Origin: Gnetum montanum
Taxonomy: Eukaryota; Streptophyta; Gnetopsida; Gnetales; Gnetaceae
NCBI GenBank assembly: GCA_015680685.1
Contig: MNCI01014438.1
Location: 1,256,684 to 1,320,683, forward strand
Direction of reading: 5' to 3'
Length of the DNA: 64,000 nucleotides
Positions within the stretch are counted from its first letter, which is position 1. The number at the start of each line of letters is the position of its first letter. Below are positions 47,154 through 59,322 of this stretch, one piece after another. Made by a program: the position numbers and the translations under genes. The notes under the pieces are model-generated. The model was given only the letters and a program-made list of their open reading frames with translations, was not told where the DNA came from and did no database searches.

Positions 47154-48430
47154 TTAATAAATTTTTGATTTCTTTTTTATGTTAGGAGTGGGTTTAATGG
47201 ATATGATCTGATACTCTACATCTCCTTTGCTAATTACGTTGAATGGTAGCTCTGCCCAGGAGATGTCTGGTGGAGTAGGCTCTGAGTCAGTATTCTTGGA
47301 TGTTTCTAGGTTAGGTGGTGTTTCCTTGGTTTTTGAGGGATCAGGATTTATGGGTTGGTCATCACTTTGGGTTTCTTTTGTTTCTTTTAGTATGGGATTT
47401 TTGGAAATTCTATCAAGTTTATGCTCATGTAGAGTGTCCTCTTGTTCAGGCTCCTCAAATTTAACTTTGGAGCCTTGATTTGCCTTCATGTGAGATGAGA
47501 TGGTGAATGTAGCAGCATCCCCATGGATAATGATTTCACCCCTCTCATAGGGTAAGTGAATCTCTTGATGAATGGGGGAAGATACCACTTTTAGCTGGGC
47601 TAACCAGGGTCTTCCCAGGATTAGGTTAAAACTAGGCATCTCATCAATAACCACAAAGTCTGCGGATGTGGGGAATCGATCCCCTGCTATAAAATCCAAG
47701 GTCAATGTACCTTTAACCACTACTCGTGATCCATTAAATGACTTCAGGCATGTCGTAGACATCAGTTTAATTAATTCTGTAAGCCCTAACTTTTCAATGA
47801 TGGGATAAGGCACTACGTTTGTGGCTGCTCCATCATCTACATGTACTCGATGTATTTTGAACTGATTAACTCGTATGGTTATAAACATGGGTTTGTGGGT
47901 GACATCTCCGATTTTCTCATTGATCTTAATTTAATTAGGGTGAAAGCTTAATGATTTAGATTTGGATCCTTGTTATGTAGACATTACCGCGTGTATAGAG
48001 GGTTCATTTGCAAGTAGGTTTTCGCTAACTGGGATCGATGTTAACATTTATACTAGGGCTTCACGATGAACTAGCGAAGTCAATATGAGGTCGTACAAGC
48101 TTAATGATGTGTTCTTTCATTTAAGGGCTTTCGTAACCTATGTTAGGGTGTTAGCTAAGTCTTTACCATTAGGTATATTCTTGTCCATGGCCACTTGATC
48201 CATTGGACCTAATAGTTGTATCTCACGTGGGGTAACTTTCGTGTTATTTTTCATGACTGTTGGGTTTGATATGTGTTGCATTCTTGATTTTTCCTCTTTA
48301 TAACTCATGCTTGGCTCATTTTTAGAAGGAGCCATAGGTATTGCACTTAATAGAGTTGGTTTCAGGGGCCTTAGTGTAAGGCGTTGACGTTCCTTCTCCA
48401 AACGTTCCCTGGTGAGCCTATCTGCCAAGC
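47154..48430 (-). pseudogene. pro: Aspartic protease of element C
   Basis: The last 245 codons (47888-47154) are uninterrupted: FKIHRVHVDDGAATNVVPYP, EKLGLTELI, GDRFPTSADFVV, FNLILGRPWLAQL, SSPIHQEIHLPY, then a Pro/Glu/Thr-rich tail ending before a TAA. The active site reads DDGAATN. Upstream to 48430 the frame carries stops. In the A and B copies the Arg/Gln in GDRF is a stop. Confidence 0.85.
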
Positions 48431-48900
48431 GTTCTCACATGGGTTGTGTGGGAACATTTGGGGTCAAAATATTCGGTTGTTTCGGGACCTGAATGACGAA
48501 TGGGGCGGGAAGGGATTGTGTCTGAGGCATATGAGCTTGGACATCAAACTACCTAGGCACCTTGACCATAAACAGGGTTGGGCGATTTGTAGTTGGTACC
48601 TCTGTCATAGCAACTACCTGTGGCACCTAGACCACAAAGGGAGTGGGCCAGTTTAATGGTGTCACACTAGCGGTTGTATTAGTAGAGGGCACAAAAACAA
48701 CAAATGGTTTGGTTTGGGGTGGTACCTGTGTTGTTGCCACTGTGGGAGGTACTCGGATGACCAATGATTTTTGTGGGGTAGGAGGATCGTGTGAGGAATA
48801 TGAAGGTTGAGGTGATGTTAGTGCAGTAGGGGGAACACAAACTACAAAGGGGTTCTTTGGTATTTCATAGTTATTATCTATGTAGATGGTGTTAATTATG
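48380..48900 (-). repeat. Protein-level repeat PFVV.VP in the gag-protease linker of C
   Basis: In the gag-pro frame the motif (P)FVV.VP recurs about six times at 25-30-residue spacing (NPFVVCVPPT, KSLVIRVPPT, KPFVVFVPST, TPFVV*VPQV, LFMVKVPR, APFVIQVPKQ). Shorter versions are in A (QPFVMHVP, PLVLKVP) and B (QPFFLRVS). Probably a flexible linker that expanded by tandem duplication. Confidence 0.7.
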
Positions 48901-51257
48901 TATGGTGCTTATTTAGTATTTAGGGTATCTTTATATATTCCCATGGACTGGTTTTATGGTTTGACTGGATTGGCCTCATCAAAAGTGATCTCACCTCAAT
49001 CAATCATTCATTGAATGTCTTGTTTCAAGGTGAAACAATAGTTGGTACCATGCCCATTACGTTGGTGGTACTCACAAAATTGGTCTAGTCTAAAGCCTCT
49101 TGGAACTAGGGGCTCATCCGGTGTTGCCAAGCTTGGGTTCTCGACCAATTCACAGAATTGATCATGTTTTTGAATTGCCATAGGGGACAATTTTTTATGT
49201 TTCATTATCCTAGCCTTTAAGAGTTGGTCAAATAATTGTGAAGGTTTCATGGGCAATGGTGTGTATTGAGAGGGGTCTCTCCTCTTAAAGCTTCACACAT
49301 GACCTGGTGTAGCATTTTGTGATGTGGACAGTCCAGGTGTAGCAGCGGGAGCAGGTCTAGTATATCTAGTAGGGGCGGTAGGTGGTTTACCTTGTTGTCT
49401 TGTACTTCTTTGTTGAGTTTTTGCTACTGCTGCTACAGTTGCCTTAGCCCTTTCTTTTTCTTTCTTATTATGCTGACTTTTAAAGGCTGAATAGGTGGGG
49501 TCATGGCTATTTTGTGTTGCTTCTTCAATGTTTTTAATTTGTATAAAAGCTTGGGCTAAGAGTGCATGAATTTAGGTAATACAGTTTGGATTTAACAAAG
49601 TCATTCATAGCTCCCTTTAAGATGGTGAGTAAGTATGTTTCAGGGATTGGTTCATGAAGTTCATTTAGTGCAGCACTTCATATCTGAATAAATTTTTGTA
49701 TAGGTTCAAGTGATGCTTGTTTTACCTATATCAGACTGTCCAATGTCACTTTAGGTTTCAAGTTATATTTAAACTTGGTAACGAATTGGTGTAAGAGATC
49801 CTCCAAAGAGGATATGGAGTTACGAGGCAAGGCTCGGTACCAGTCTAAAGCTCTCATAGTGAGGGACATGGCAAAAACATGTAAGATTGCATGGGGCCAT
49901 GCCTGAAGCAATAAACATTCTAGTCTAAATGTGACCAGATGGGCATTGGGCTCTCCTTCCCCGTTGTATTTGGTTAGTTGAGGTAAAGAAACTCCTTTGG
50001 GCAGGGTCAATGGTGGTACCGAAGAGCTAATAGGATCATCTTGGTAAAAGTATAATACTTTAAGCTCTTCATTGTTGGCCGTTTTGAGGTGTTTTACCTC
50101 ATCAGTAAGTTCTTGCATTACCTTTTTAGCTTTGGCCCGGTCTTGGGCACTAGGTGAAATGGTAGGTTCATCATGTTGTGTAGTATGCAAGTTAGATTGT
50201 TGTATAGTGGGCGAGAAAGAAGAAAGTTGAGTGGTCGGAGGTTGCACTTGTGGAATATTCATGGTGGGTGCTACTAAGGGTGGCATACTGTAAGGGGTGG
50301 GTTGTTGTTGTTGTACTTGAGCGACATTCATGGGTGGAATTCTAGGAGGTGGTATGTTGTAATGAGGGGGTTGATGCGGTTGCATGCCAGTCACGGCCCA
50401 CTATCCAGTCATGATTTGTAAGGGAACACCCTGAATTTGTTGAGTTAAAGTGGTGAAGGGTGTCCCTTGGGTTTCTATTCGTGGTATATAGTGAGTAGAT
50501 GTAGAAGCAGGTATCACAGACGGCATCCCAATCACTTGGGGTGGGAAGGTCACTCCTACTTTAGTTTGAGGGGGCTGTTGTTGGGGTTGTACTTGTATGA
50601 GAGGGGATAACGTGGTGACGGAGGAATAGTGGGGATGGATATATTGAATTAAGTATCGGTCATAGGGAGAGTGGGAATAAGAGTAGGCACTTCCTATTGG
50701 CGCACATGTGCTTGAGTGGTTTTAAATGAATGGAGGGACATGGTCTCCCCCATGAAAGGGTGAAATAACGGATTCACATAAGTATGCAGACTAAGAATAT
50801 GGTACGAATCCCCATGTTCAGATTGAGCAACAAAATTATCTTTCTCATCTTTGTTTTGAGGTTCTATGCTGGGTTGCCGCAAGGTTTGACACCTGGCCAT
50901 GAGGAGTTGGGATAGGAGTTCATGGTGGGATTCAGTGAGGGGGATGACATCATAGGCAGTGAGAATGAAGTCATGATCTCCTTTGTGAATTAACTCATAG
51001 TGTGTCTTTGCTTCTAGCTCAGCTTAGTCAATGGCTAGTTTAGCTTGGATTTTAACACAAATAAAATTATACTGTTCAGGTGTTAAGATGGTGAACATGG
51101 GATCCATACCTTGTAGTCTTAATGACCAGCGAGATGGCCCCTGAGGGTTGACCTCACCATGAGTCACTGTGGGTCCAGTGGTGGTCATAATCTATAAGAA
51201 TGATGCACTAGGATCAGAGATGAGGAGAGTAGAAGTATTGGTGTTTGTAGGGTCCAT
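48431..51257 (-). pseudogene. gag: gag of element C
   Basis: ATG at 51257 (MDPTNTNTSTLLISDPSASF) is the counterpart of the B start. Proline-rich linker, then the gag domain at about 50020-49726 (EGEPNAHLVTFRLECLL, TMRALDWYRALP, FVTKFKYNLKPKVTLDSLI). Knuckle-like FCEYHQRNGHGTNYC with LKQDI near 49070-49020. Two frame changes, between about 50690 and 50400 and between about 49720 and 49260, plus stops. Confidence 0.87.
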
Positions 51258-51909
51258 TTTACATTCTTGAAGTATGACAATGTAAAGTAAAAAAATTCAG
51301 TTAAGTGTTGGACTGGAAGCAAACAAATTTTCTAAGTGTTGGAACAATGTAAATGGTGTAAACAGGAGAAAATTTGGCTAAGTGTTGTTAGCGTATACAG
51401 CATAAACAGGCAAGAATTTGGTTAAGTATAGAATAGGTATGCTTGTTAGCATACACCCTCAGTGTGCAGACTTTTCTACACAGCGTACACCTAAGTCTGG
51501 TAGCATGTAAGTGCTAGTATCAGCATATAGACTACTCTGATACCGTACAAGCTGTGTTCAGGGACTTGTGGTAGCATGCAGACTGGATCCATAGCATATG
51601 GACTGAATCCCCAAAATATAGGCTTCAACAATCAACATACAGGATGAACAGGTAGCATATAGATAGAGTGGATAGCATGCAGATATGCTAGGCAACATAT
51701 ACACGCTGAGATTGCAACAGATCTGGCTGAAGAGGGTGCAGATTTGGAAGGTTCAAAATTAGATCTATGAGTGTAAATCTGAGAAAATCGACTATAGATC
51801 TAGGATCACAGGGAGTGGATCTATGAGATGGACTAGTGGATCTAAAGAGATCTATGGTGGATTAGAGTAGATTTAAGCAACGAGAGGACCTCATTCTAGC
51901 ACCATTTTA
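51258..51909 (-). other. 5' leader and primer-binding site of element C
   Basis: Minus strand. TGGTGCTAGAATGAGGTCC begins five bases inside the LTR (51904 downward), matching B's primer-binding site at most positions. The rest, with scattered tagcatgcaga words, has no gene. Confidence 0.7.
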
Positions 51910-53712
51910 TGTACCATCCAAAATCGTCAGTGCAAGGTTAGAATGAAACAAACACTGAGAGATCTATAGATAGGCACAGAAGACTCTACCTTCACTTGAG
52001 AGTGAGCTGGAACTGATGAAGGTAGAGTACCTTGGGTTGTCCGCATGCAGATCAGACAAGGATTTCCCCAAATGTATGCCAATGTGCAATATGCTGGGTT
52101 ATTTGTAAATAGTGTAATAAACGTAAACTAGAACATGAATGTGTAGGAATATAAACAAATAGGTAAGTAAGAATGACTGAAAACTATAACAAATCTTGAT
52201 CAGAAATGAATCAATTGTATTGCAAAATGAAAATTATAGTGCACCAATATAAATGTAGTTGTGGATCTGACACAAGGTAGATGAAGAGCCCCGGTGGATG
52301 CGGAGGGATGATGGTATGCTGGTTTGGACTGCAAGCACAACGGGAAGGCTGTATGGTCAATGTGCAGGGTAGAAGTCCAGCATGCAAGGTTGGTATTCAC
52401 AATCATCTCCCAATCGATTTTTTTCATCTCCCCCTTACTTGGTGGAAAATTTGGGTTTATATAGGTTTTAGGATGTGAAACTCGGATCTGGAGTGGTATG
52501 AGTGGTCGTTGGTGAGAAAATTTCGGGTTGAATGACATGTGGCTGCATTTCCCAAGTGCAAAGAATATTACAACTATACAGTGTGCTACATGCCAGTGTG
52601 TACATGCTAGGCATGTGAACCCAGGGTACAGACTTGACCAATACAAAAGAATTGAACCTTAAAAATGAACATTACTGTTACAATAGAGAATCTTGAACTT
52701 GACCCTTGGATTTGAGCTCTGGTGTCATGAGAATGCTACCTGTAGATTTTGGACTTGGTTAAATATAGTTTTGGAAGGCTTCAAGTGGCATACACTGTGC
52801 TATGTACTGGGCGTGCATGTTGGGCATGCAGATCAGTGTGCAGGTTGACTGAATCGTCTGATCGACCTCGCTTTTGGTGGTGCACACTGGGCATGCATGC
52901 TAGGTATGTAGAAGATGCATGATCAGCATATAGGCCATGGAAGTGCATCATTTCAAGGTTTAATCTTCATTTTTGGAGTTTGGGATGATGCTTGACAATT
53001 GCCTTGCCTCTAAGAGTTGATTGTAGGTGGAGATCTTATTCTGGGGTGCCTGTTCTGAGAGATCCTTGATGGTGCACGCTAAGCGTGCACGCTGGCGTGC
53101 ATGAATGAAAACCCATCATTTGGAGCCCAAAATTTGATTTTCAGGTGCCTAAGATGATTCCCAATAGTTTCCCTACCTCCAAGAGTCAATTTCAGGTGAA
53201 AATCTTGCTCTTTGGTGCCTGTTTTAGGCCATTTTGGTGGTGTACGCTGGGCTGTACACTGGTCAGCGTACACCAAAATGTACCCAACGTACACACATGT
53301 AAATACCTCATTTCAGGGCCCAACATTTGATTTTTAGGGGTCTAAGAGCTACTAGGGACCTTGGGGAAGGTCATGGGGGGTCCAAAAGCTCAATTCTAGC
53401 ATGTTTTAGCTCATTTTGGGGCCCAAAAGTTGCTGCATGCTAAGCTACATGCTGAGCTACACACTGGGCATGCAGGCCTACGTGCAAGAAGTATACTTAG
53501 TTAAAACTAAATGTTTTAAGTTTGAAACTTGTAGTTCTTGTTGCCAGATGTTGATGTAGTCTCCAATGGATCTCAAGGAACTTTTACTTGCTTGATTTGA
53601 CTTTGTTTGATGTTTTTTGTAAAGTTTGCAAGTTTTGGTCATGCTCGGAAGCATCATGACTTAGCTTGATTCCTGTCTAAAAGTACTAGGTCCAAATTTT
53701 TGTGGTGTTTCA
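51910..53712 (-). repeat. 5' LTR of element C
   Basis: 1803 bp. Minus-strand TATA (CCTATATAAA) at 52456-52465. Carries diverged 180-bp units (about 52960-53420) and the tgtacactg/cagcgtaca palindrome at 53253-53272. Differences from the 3' LTR are mostly C/T and G/A. Confidence 0.93.
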
Positions 53713-54126
53713 ACTCCTTATAGCCTTGTTTATGGATCTAAAGCTGTGTTGCCTCTTGAGTTGGAGGTACCATCACTCTAGATGATCCTCTCAGATTTTG
53801 TAACTAAAGCCTAGAACAACGAGTCATGGATCATCGATCTTGACTCAATGGAGGAGGAGCGCGTGTAGACGCTGAGCCGCATAGAGCACTACCAGAGCAA
53901 GCAACAACAAAAGCACTATGCAGACTTGCATTGATAGCCAGTATAGAAGGGAGACCTCATCCTCAAAGTTTTCTATGAGCATGTGAGAAAATTCACAGCC
54001 AACTGGAAAGGCCTTTACATGTTCACTAAAGCCTTTGGGAATGGAGTCTTCAAGCTGGTGGACATGGACAATAACAAGTTCGTCAATCCAGTGAATCACT
54101 TGTACCTCAAGTCGTACTACATCTGA
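53713..54126 (+). pseudogene. int: Integrase of element B, 3' part
   Basis: Continues the frame cut at 35293: LVYGSKAVLPLELEVPSL, EHYQSKQQQKHYADLH, ANWKGLYMFTKAFGNG, MDNNKFVNPVNHLYLKSYYI and a TGA at 54124-54126. About five stops. The first five bases are the right target duplication of C. Confidence 0.88.
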
Positions 54127-55475
54127 AGCATGAGCACAATAAGCAGCATCCACTATGACATTAAACTGGCAACAACAAGCAGCATTAGCTACGACGTTAG
54201 ACTGGCGACAACAAGTAGCATCCGCTATGACAATAAACTAGTGGCAACCATCCGCTACGACATAAACCTGGCATAGCTAGTCCACTATGACTATAAACTG
54301 GCATGGCACATCCACTATGATGTTAAACTGGCATGTACAATCTGTTGGGACCTTAAACCAGCACAGAAGTCCTCTGGGACCCTAAACTAACACATAGTCT
54401 ACCAAGACCTTAAAATGGGTTCGTTTCACATCCCAAGCACACATTGAACAAGCGTGCATAGTGCCAACATGGGGGTGGGATGTTGCAGCTCTAGAACCTA
54501 GTTCACAATGAAATGGGAACACGATTTGGAATGTACATGATGTTGCCACCCTTGGCATTATGCTGTCCCTCCAAAGATGTTGTATGACATCGCATTGGCC
54601 CTCTGGACCTACCGTCTCCACGATCCACCATCCTAATGGTAGTTCCTTGGCCAATGCCCACCGCTGGAGTTCCAGAAGTATTGTGGACCAACCAAAATAT
54701 TGTTACCCTCCAGATCCTTGTTGAAACCTAGGTTTGCATGATGTTTAGCTATCTAGTAGCTGATCCCATAGCTGAACTGAGATTGCATGCTTTTGGTAGG
54801 GATTCTTGAGCATCTACACTCATAGTAGCTCCCGACACCTTTGATGCCAGCTCCACCATGCCGGTTCTGCCAAGGCCACTGTTGGCCTTCCTACGTTGGA
54901 CATCGTACACTAGCAATGATATCCAAGAGCTTCAACAACATTTTCAGCAAGCAAGATCATCACCCTCACTTTGCATCGTGGTTGTTTCGCTCTCCATCAT
55001 GCTTACAGGGTGCGGTTAAAAGCACATCTTGCCATAGCAGCAAATGCTATAGCATCGCGAACTGAGTGCCTCGACTAGCTTGGCTACTTTAGAGTGCAAA
55101 TTCCATGATGTGCGTAACATAGCTCACCACATGGGAAGCATCTATAGATAGGACAAAACCTCACATGGATGTAACACAAATTATCATGGGAAAGAAACAC
55201 CTATCCTACAAGCGGTCGTAGGTCAGGGAGAGTAAAGATGAAAATGTGAACAACGCCCTCATGAGCACTCTTACGAGGGACTTTGCTAAACCTCATCTTT
55301 ATCCTTTTCTTGAACCTCCTTCCTCCCTACTTCACCCTCTCACTCTCAAGCATAGCCAAGCAATGTCTTGACGATCATCGAGCAACAATGTTAGCATTGT
55401 GTCTTCCGTGGTGTTTCGTATTCTTTGTCAATGTCTCTCGAACCTATCCTCCAGATGTCGACAAAAAGGGACCAA
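54127..55475 (+). other. 3' UTR of element B with array B3
   Basis: No gene. Array B3 at about 54150-54420 (for example gctacgacgttagactggc, ctatgactataaactggca). The remainder aligns loosely with A's 3' UTR around 58380-58560. The inverted repeat and polypurine tract (gacaaaaagggaccaa) sit at 55409-55475. Short open frames of 60-100 codons here have no counterpart in A or C. Confidence 0.75.
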
Positions 55476-57176
55476 TGAAACACCCCAAGATTCAAAGTCA
55501 TCCTTGCTTCACCAAGTCTTTGCAATTTGCACAGTGTTACGGTAGTTCTTCAGGAGATGGACGTTCTGATGTTCAGATTGTCCAGTTTAGTAAGTTTTCT
55601 ACCCCATGTGTCAATAGGCTAAATGGATTCTCTAGCCTACCCACCTGAGCGGTTCACCTAGTTGATCGTGTGCTTAGGAGTGGTGCGTGGAATTGCTAGC
55701 GGTGCTTAGAACGTGCAAAACGCTTTAGCAAGTTTTCTAAGTCAAGGAGTTTTGCTACGCTACGCTACTCTATGTAGCATAGCAAACTTCAAAAGATGTT
55801 TTGAAGAAGCCCAGTGCTACACTATGCCATGACACACAGCATAGTACAACGCAACAAAAACTAGATGGTCAGTCCCCTCGCTTAACTTCAAGCCCTTCAG
55901 CAATGTCTCCTTCCATCAGAAAGTAGCGAACTTGGCAAAATCATGTCATGTTTGCTGCTATGCTATGCTAAGCTACATGGTGCAGCGAGGCATAGAAATT
56001 TAGCGAAAGTGACAGAAGGCATCTCAAAGGTCAAGATCAGCAAGTTTGTAAGCTTCGTTGTGCAAAAGGTAAAGTTTACAGATTGATGATTTTTTTTGTG
56101 ACTAAGGATAGTTGCTACGCTATGATACGCTACATAGTGTAGCATAACATAGAAAATATGCAATAAGTAGTCAGTGTGCTTCAAAGGTTTCCAATGCATG
56201 CAGCAGGACCTAACGCAAATTTTTTTCTTTGAACTAGCGACTATGTTACACAACACTACACTGCGTAGCATAGCACGTGGTAACAAGATGCTACACTACG
56301 CCAAACATGCTATGCTACAAAGCATAGCAAAGTATGGAAAGCAGTTACGCTACATCAATGCACTCCACCTAATCACATCGTTGCTCTGACAGTGCAATTA
56401 CAGCATGGCAGGCTTGTAATTATGACATGGTAGGCCCGCCCAATAGTCATGCAGGCACACGCAACATATGCAGGTCAGCATTAGCCCAAGGCACGTGGCA
56501 TTCAAACCACATGTTTCATGTGTCCTTGGTCCTATAAATACCCCAATGAGCAACGCTCAGAGGATGTTTTTCAAGCTTTTGGTCCCCAGGTCCAGTTTTC
56601 TTGACAATTTGGTTAGCTAACAATTTTTTTCTAAAAAGCAAAAGAGTTAGCACTGTAACCTTGAGAATTGTAAGCTTTCTGTTTGACATTGTAAATAGTT
56701 AGCATTTTCAGTGGCCATTCTGTTCTACTATTTTCTACCACCTTGATAGCACTTCACATTGTAAATGCCTGAGTCCACGTTCAAGCACACAGTCATCTTG
56801 ATCTACACATCTTGGTTACTCTTGGGGATCTCTTCACTTCTTAGCGTTGTGTAATTGATAGTATCCATCCTGACAGAGTGAAGTCGTAGCTTCGAAGTGG
56901 TGCATTTTACTTTGTCTCCTATTTTTTATTGCATTTTTACATTGTTTCCTATCTCTTTTACATTTAAGCATTACTTCACACTATTAGTCTAACTTTCCAA
57001 TCACACGTTGCAAAAGGTTATATTAACACTGACTAAGTCCCTATCTAATCAACTAGACCATTCAGGGCATCCCATTTCCATTCCATCTAGCACGGCCCTC
57101 CTGTGGAAACGGGGTTAAGACTATCAACGACTGACGATCCAATTTTTTCCAGCAGCCAACTTTTTTGGTTGCTACA
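55476..57176 (+). repeat. 3' LTR of element B
   Basis: Starts TGAAACACCCC and ends TTGCTACA; then A's integrase resumes. TATAAATA at 56533-56540. Full-length partner of 14675-16398. Confidence 0.92.
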
Positions 57177-57232
57177 ACAACGAGTTTGCAAATCCCATCA
57201 ACCACTTTTACCTTAAACCATACTACGTTTGA
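57177..57232 (+). pseudogene. int: Integrase of element A, last codons
   Basis: Reads NNEFANPINHFYLKPYYV and TGA, matching the integrase ends of B (54060-54126) and C. Direct continuation of 14674, separated by the 42.5-kb B nest. Confidence 0.88.
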
Positions 57233-57259
57233 TGTAAAGGATTACATCAAATACAAAGC

Positions 57260-57870
57260 AAGGTAAGCAAAACATTCATTATGACGTAAAACTGGCACAA
57301 ATAGTCCGCTATGACTATAAACTGGCACAGAACATCTGCTACGACGTAAAACTCGCACAGATAGTTTGCTATGAATATAAACTAGTATAGAACGTCTGTT
57401 ATGACATAAAACTGGCACAGATAGTCTGCTATGACTATAAACTATCACAAATAGTCTGCTATGATTATAAAATGGCATAGAACATCCACTATGACGTAAA
57501 ACTAGCACAAATAGTTTTCTATGACTATAAATTGACATAGATAGTCAGCTATGACTATAAACTGGCACAGAACATCTGCTACGACGTAAAACTGGCACAA
57601 ATAGTCCGCTATGACTATAAACTAGCACAGAACATCTGCTACGATGTAAAACTAGCACAAATAGTCTTCTATGACTAGAAATTGGCACAAAACATCTGCT
57701 ATGATGTTAAACTGGCATAGCATGTCGTTAGGCTATGACATAAAACTAGCACCCACAAGATGGTCTGCAAAGACCTTAAACTAGCCATCCACTATTCGCT
57801 ACGATGTTAAACTAGCACAACGGTTTCCTACGACCTTAAACTAGCACATCATGGTCTACTGGGACCTTAA
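57260..57870 (+). repeat. Tandem array A3, about 20 units of 30 bp
   Basis: Alternating units gctatgactataaactggca-cagaacatct and gctacgacgtaaaactggca-caaatagtcc. A regular 30-bp period is kept over 600 bases. Same core as A1 and A2. Open frames read across it on the minus strand are artefacts. Confidence 0.92.
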
Positions 57871-59322
57871 ACTAGTAGACCTAATAGTCTACCAAGAATT
57901 TGAACTAGATTCATAGTGTAATGCTTCCTAGCACACACATGTGACTCTTGTGAATAAGCGAGCATGCACACTTTCAAAATTCCTAGACAACATGGGATGG
58001 GACATTACAGTTCTAGAATGCAGTTCACATTGCTAAGGAAAAATCCTCTAGAACACATACAACATCACCACCCCTGACATCTTGTTGATCTTCTGGAGAT
58101 GTCGTTTGACATCTTGCTGACCTTACGGAGCTACTGCTACCACAACCAATCATCCTAGCAATAGCTCTTGTAATCAGCATCTACTGCTAGAGTCCCAGCA
58201 CTATTGTGGCCTAGCCATAAGGTTTTCATCCTCCATCCCTCACCATTGTTCAAGTCCAGAAGGCATTCAGCTATTAGACTTCCCACCTTGCAACTGGACT
58301 GCATGATGTTTGCCTTGGATGAGGAATCTTGAGCACCTGCACTACCACTGCTTCTAGCCTCTTTGGCCTGCCACTACCAAAACCTATGCTAGCCTTCCTA
58401 CTTTGGATATTGCATGCATTAGACACAACATTTGTCACCTTGGCAATGTCCTGAGCAAGATGGACTTTTCCCTCACTTCACTTCATGGTTGCTTTTTCTG
58501 GTTTTCTCTCTGTTGTGTTTGTAGGATAAAAGCCAAGATGGCATCATTTAGGGATGTATTTCACCATGAGAGCAAGGCACTACATTGCTCCAAAGAACCT
58601 ACTTCAATTAGCCTAGCTACTTGAGAGTGCATACACTACTCTTCTTTTTAGCCAACTTAATCCCCATTCCCTATACTTGCAGTTTTCCATATCTCCTTTA
58701 CAAGCTTTCTCAATGCACAAAGCCATTTCACATGCCTAATCACCAAGTCCATGGTTGACATAACGCAACTTGTCCCATGGGAAGCCTCTGTAGGTAGGTC
58801 AAAGCCCCACATGGATGTAACACAACTCATCCAGGGGAGGAAACACCTACCTTGCAGCAACAACAAGGTTACCTTCATGCTAACATGGGTGTGCAACAAA
58901 AAGTACAAAAGAGCAAAATGCTCAAAAAAAACACATGCCTAAAAAAATTGGCACGATAGTTGCTTCACAAACATTTCAACTATGGATCAACCATTTCTAA
59001 GCACATTGATGAAAGGTTGAAATCCAAAGGCAAATACACCCATATGTGTTGATTCTTTCATAAGCATTCCTATGAGGGATCACACTGTGACAATAGTTTT
59101 CATGGCATAAAATCCTACCTTCATTTCTTCCCTGACCCTATTTTCTCAAATTCATCCCTTTCCCTCTATCCTACATCACTCTCCCAGTACTCTCAAGCAT
59201 AACGAAGTGTCATCCGAGTGGGCACTAAAGAGTAGTGCTAGCATGTTGCTCCTCATGGTGTTTCATATTCTTTGTCAATGTCTCTTGGCCAAATCCTCTA
59301 GATGTCAACAAAGAAGGGCCAT
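57871..59322 (+). other. 3' UTR of element A
   Basis: No gene recognised. Similar in parts to B's 3' UTR. It ends with tggtgtttcatattctttgtc ... gatgtcaacaaagaagggcc, the inverted repeat and polypurine tract just before the LTR. Confidence 0.7.

Larger units (their letters stand above)
35294..53712 (-). mobile_element. Element C: complete 18.4-kb Tat-like retrotransposon nested in B
   Basis: Minus orientation, bounded by LTRs 51910-53712 (5') and 35294-37105 (3'), TG...CA ends in the + reading (tgtaccatcc ... ggtgtttca), and a 5-bp target duplication attcc (35289-35293) / actcc (53713-53717) with one C/T difference. Order on the minus strand: LTR, PBS, gag, protease, array, antisense gene, array remnant, RT-RH-RH-INT, array, 3' UTR, PPT, LTR. 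LTR difference about 6% over the first 160 bases, the youngest of the full elements here. Confidence 0.94.
14675..57176 (+). mobile_element. Element B: Tat-like retrotransposon nested in A, interrupted by C, a LINE and fragment F
   Basis: Both LTRs are present. About 17.7 kb remain after removing C (18.4 kb), the LINE (3.6 kb) and F (about 2.7 kb). Flanks: A's integrase reads GATGGAAA before the element and ACAACGAG after it, so insertion was within one codon neighbourhood. The left junction lost about three bases, so no clean 5-bp duplication remains. Gene order is identical to A and C. Confidence 0.87.

Noticed and set aside
54382-55065. Short frames in the 3' UTR of B
   Set aside because: Not conserved in the aligned 3' UTRs of A and C; no motif.
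57242-57538. 98-codon minus-strand repetitive frame
   Set aside because: Translation of the 30-bp array A3.
57260-57870. CRISPR-like 30-bp spacing
   Set aside because: Units are contiguous tandem copies without unique spacers, inside a plant retrotransposon 3' UTR.
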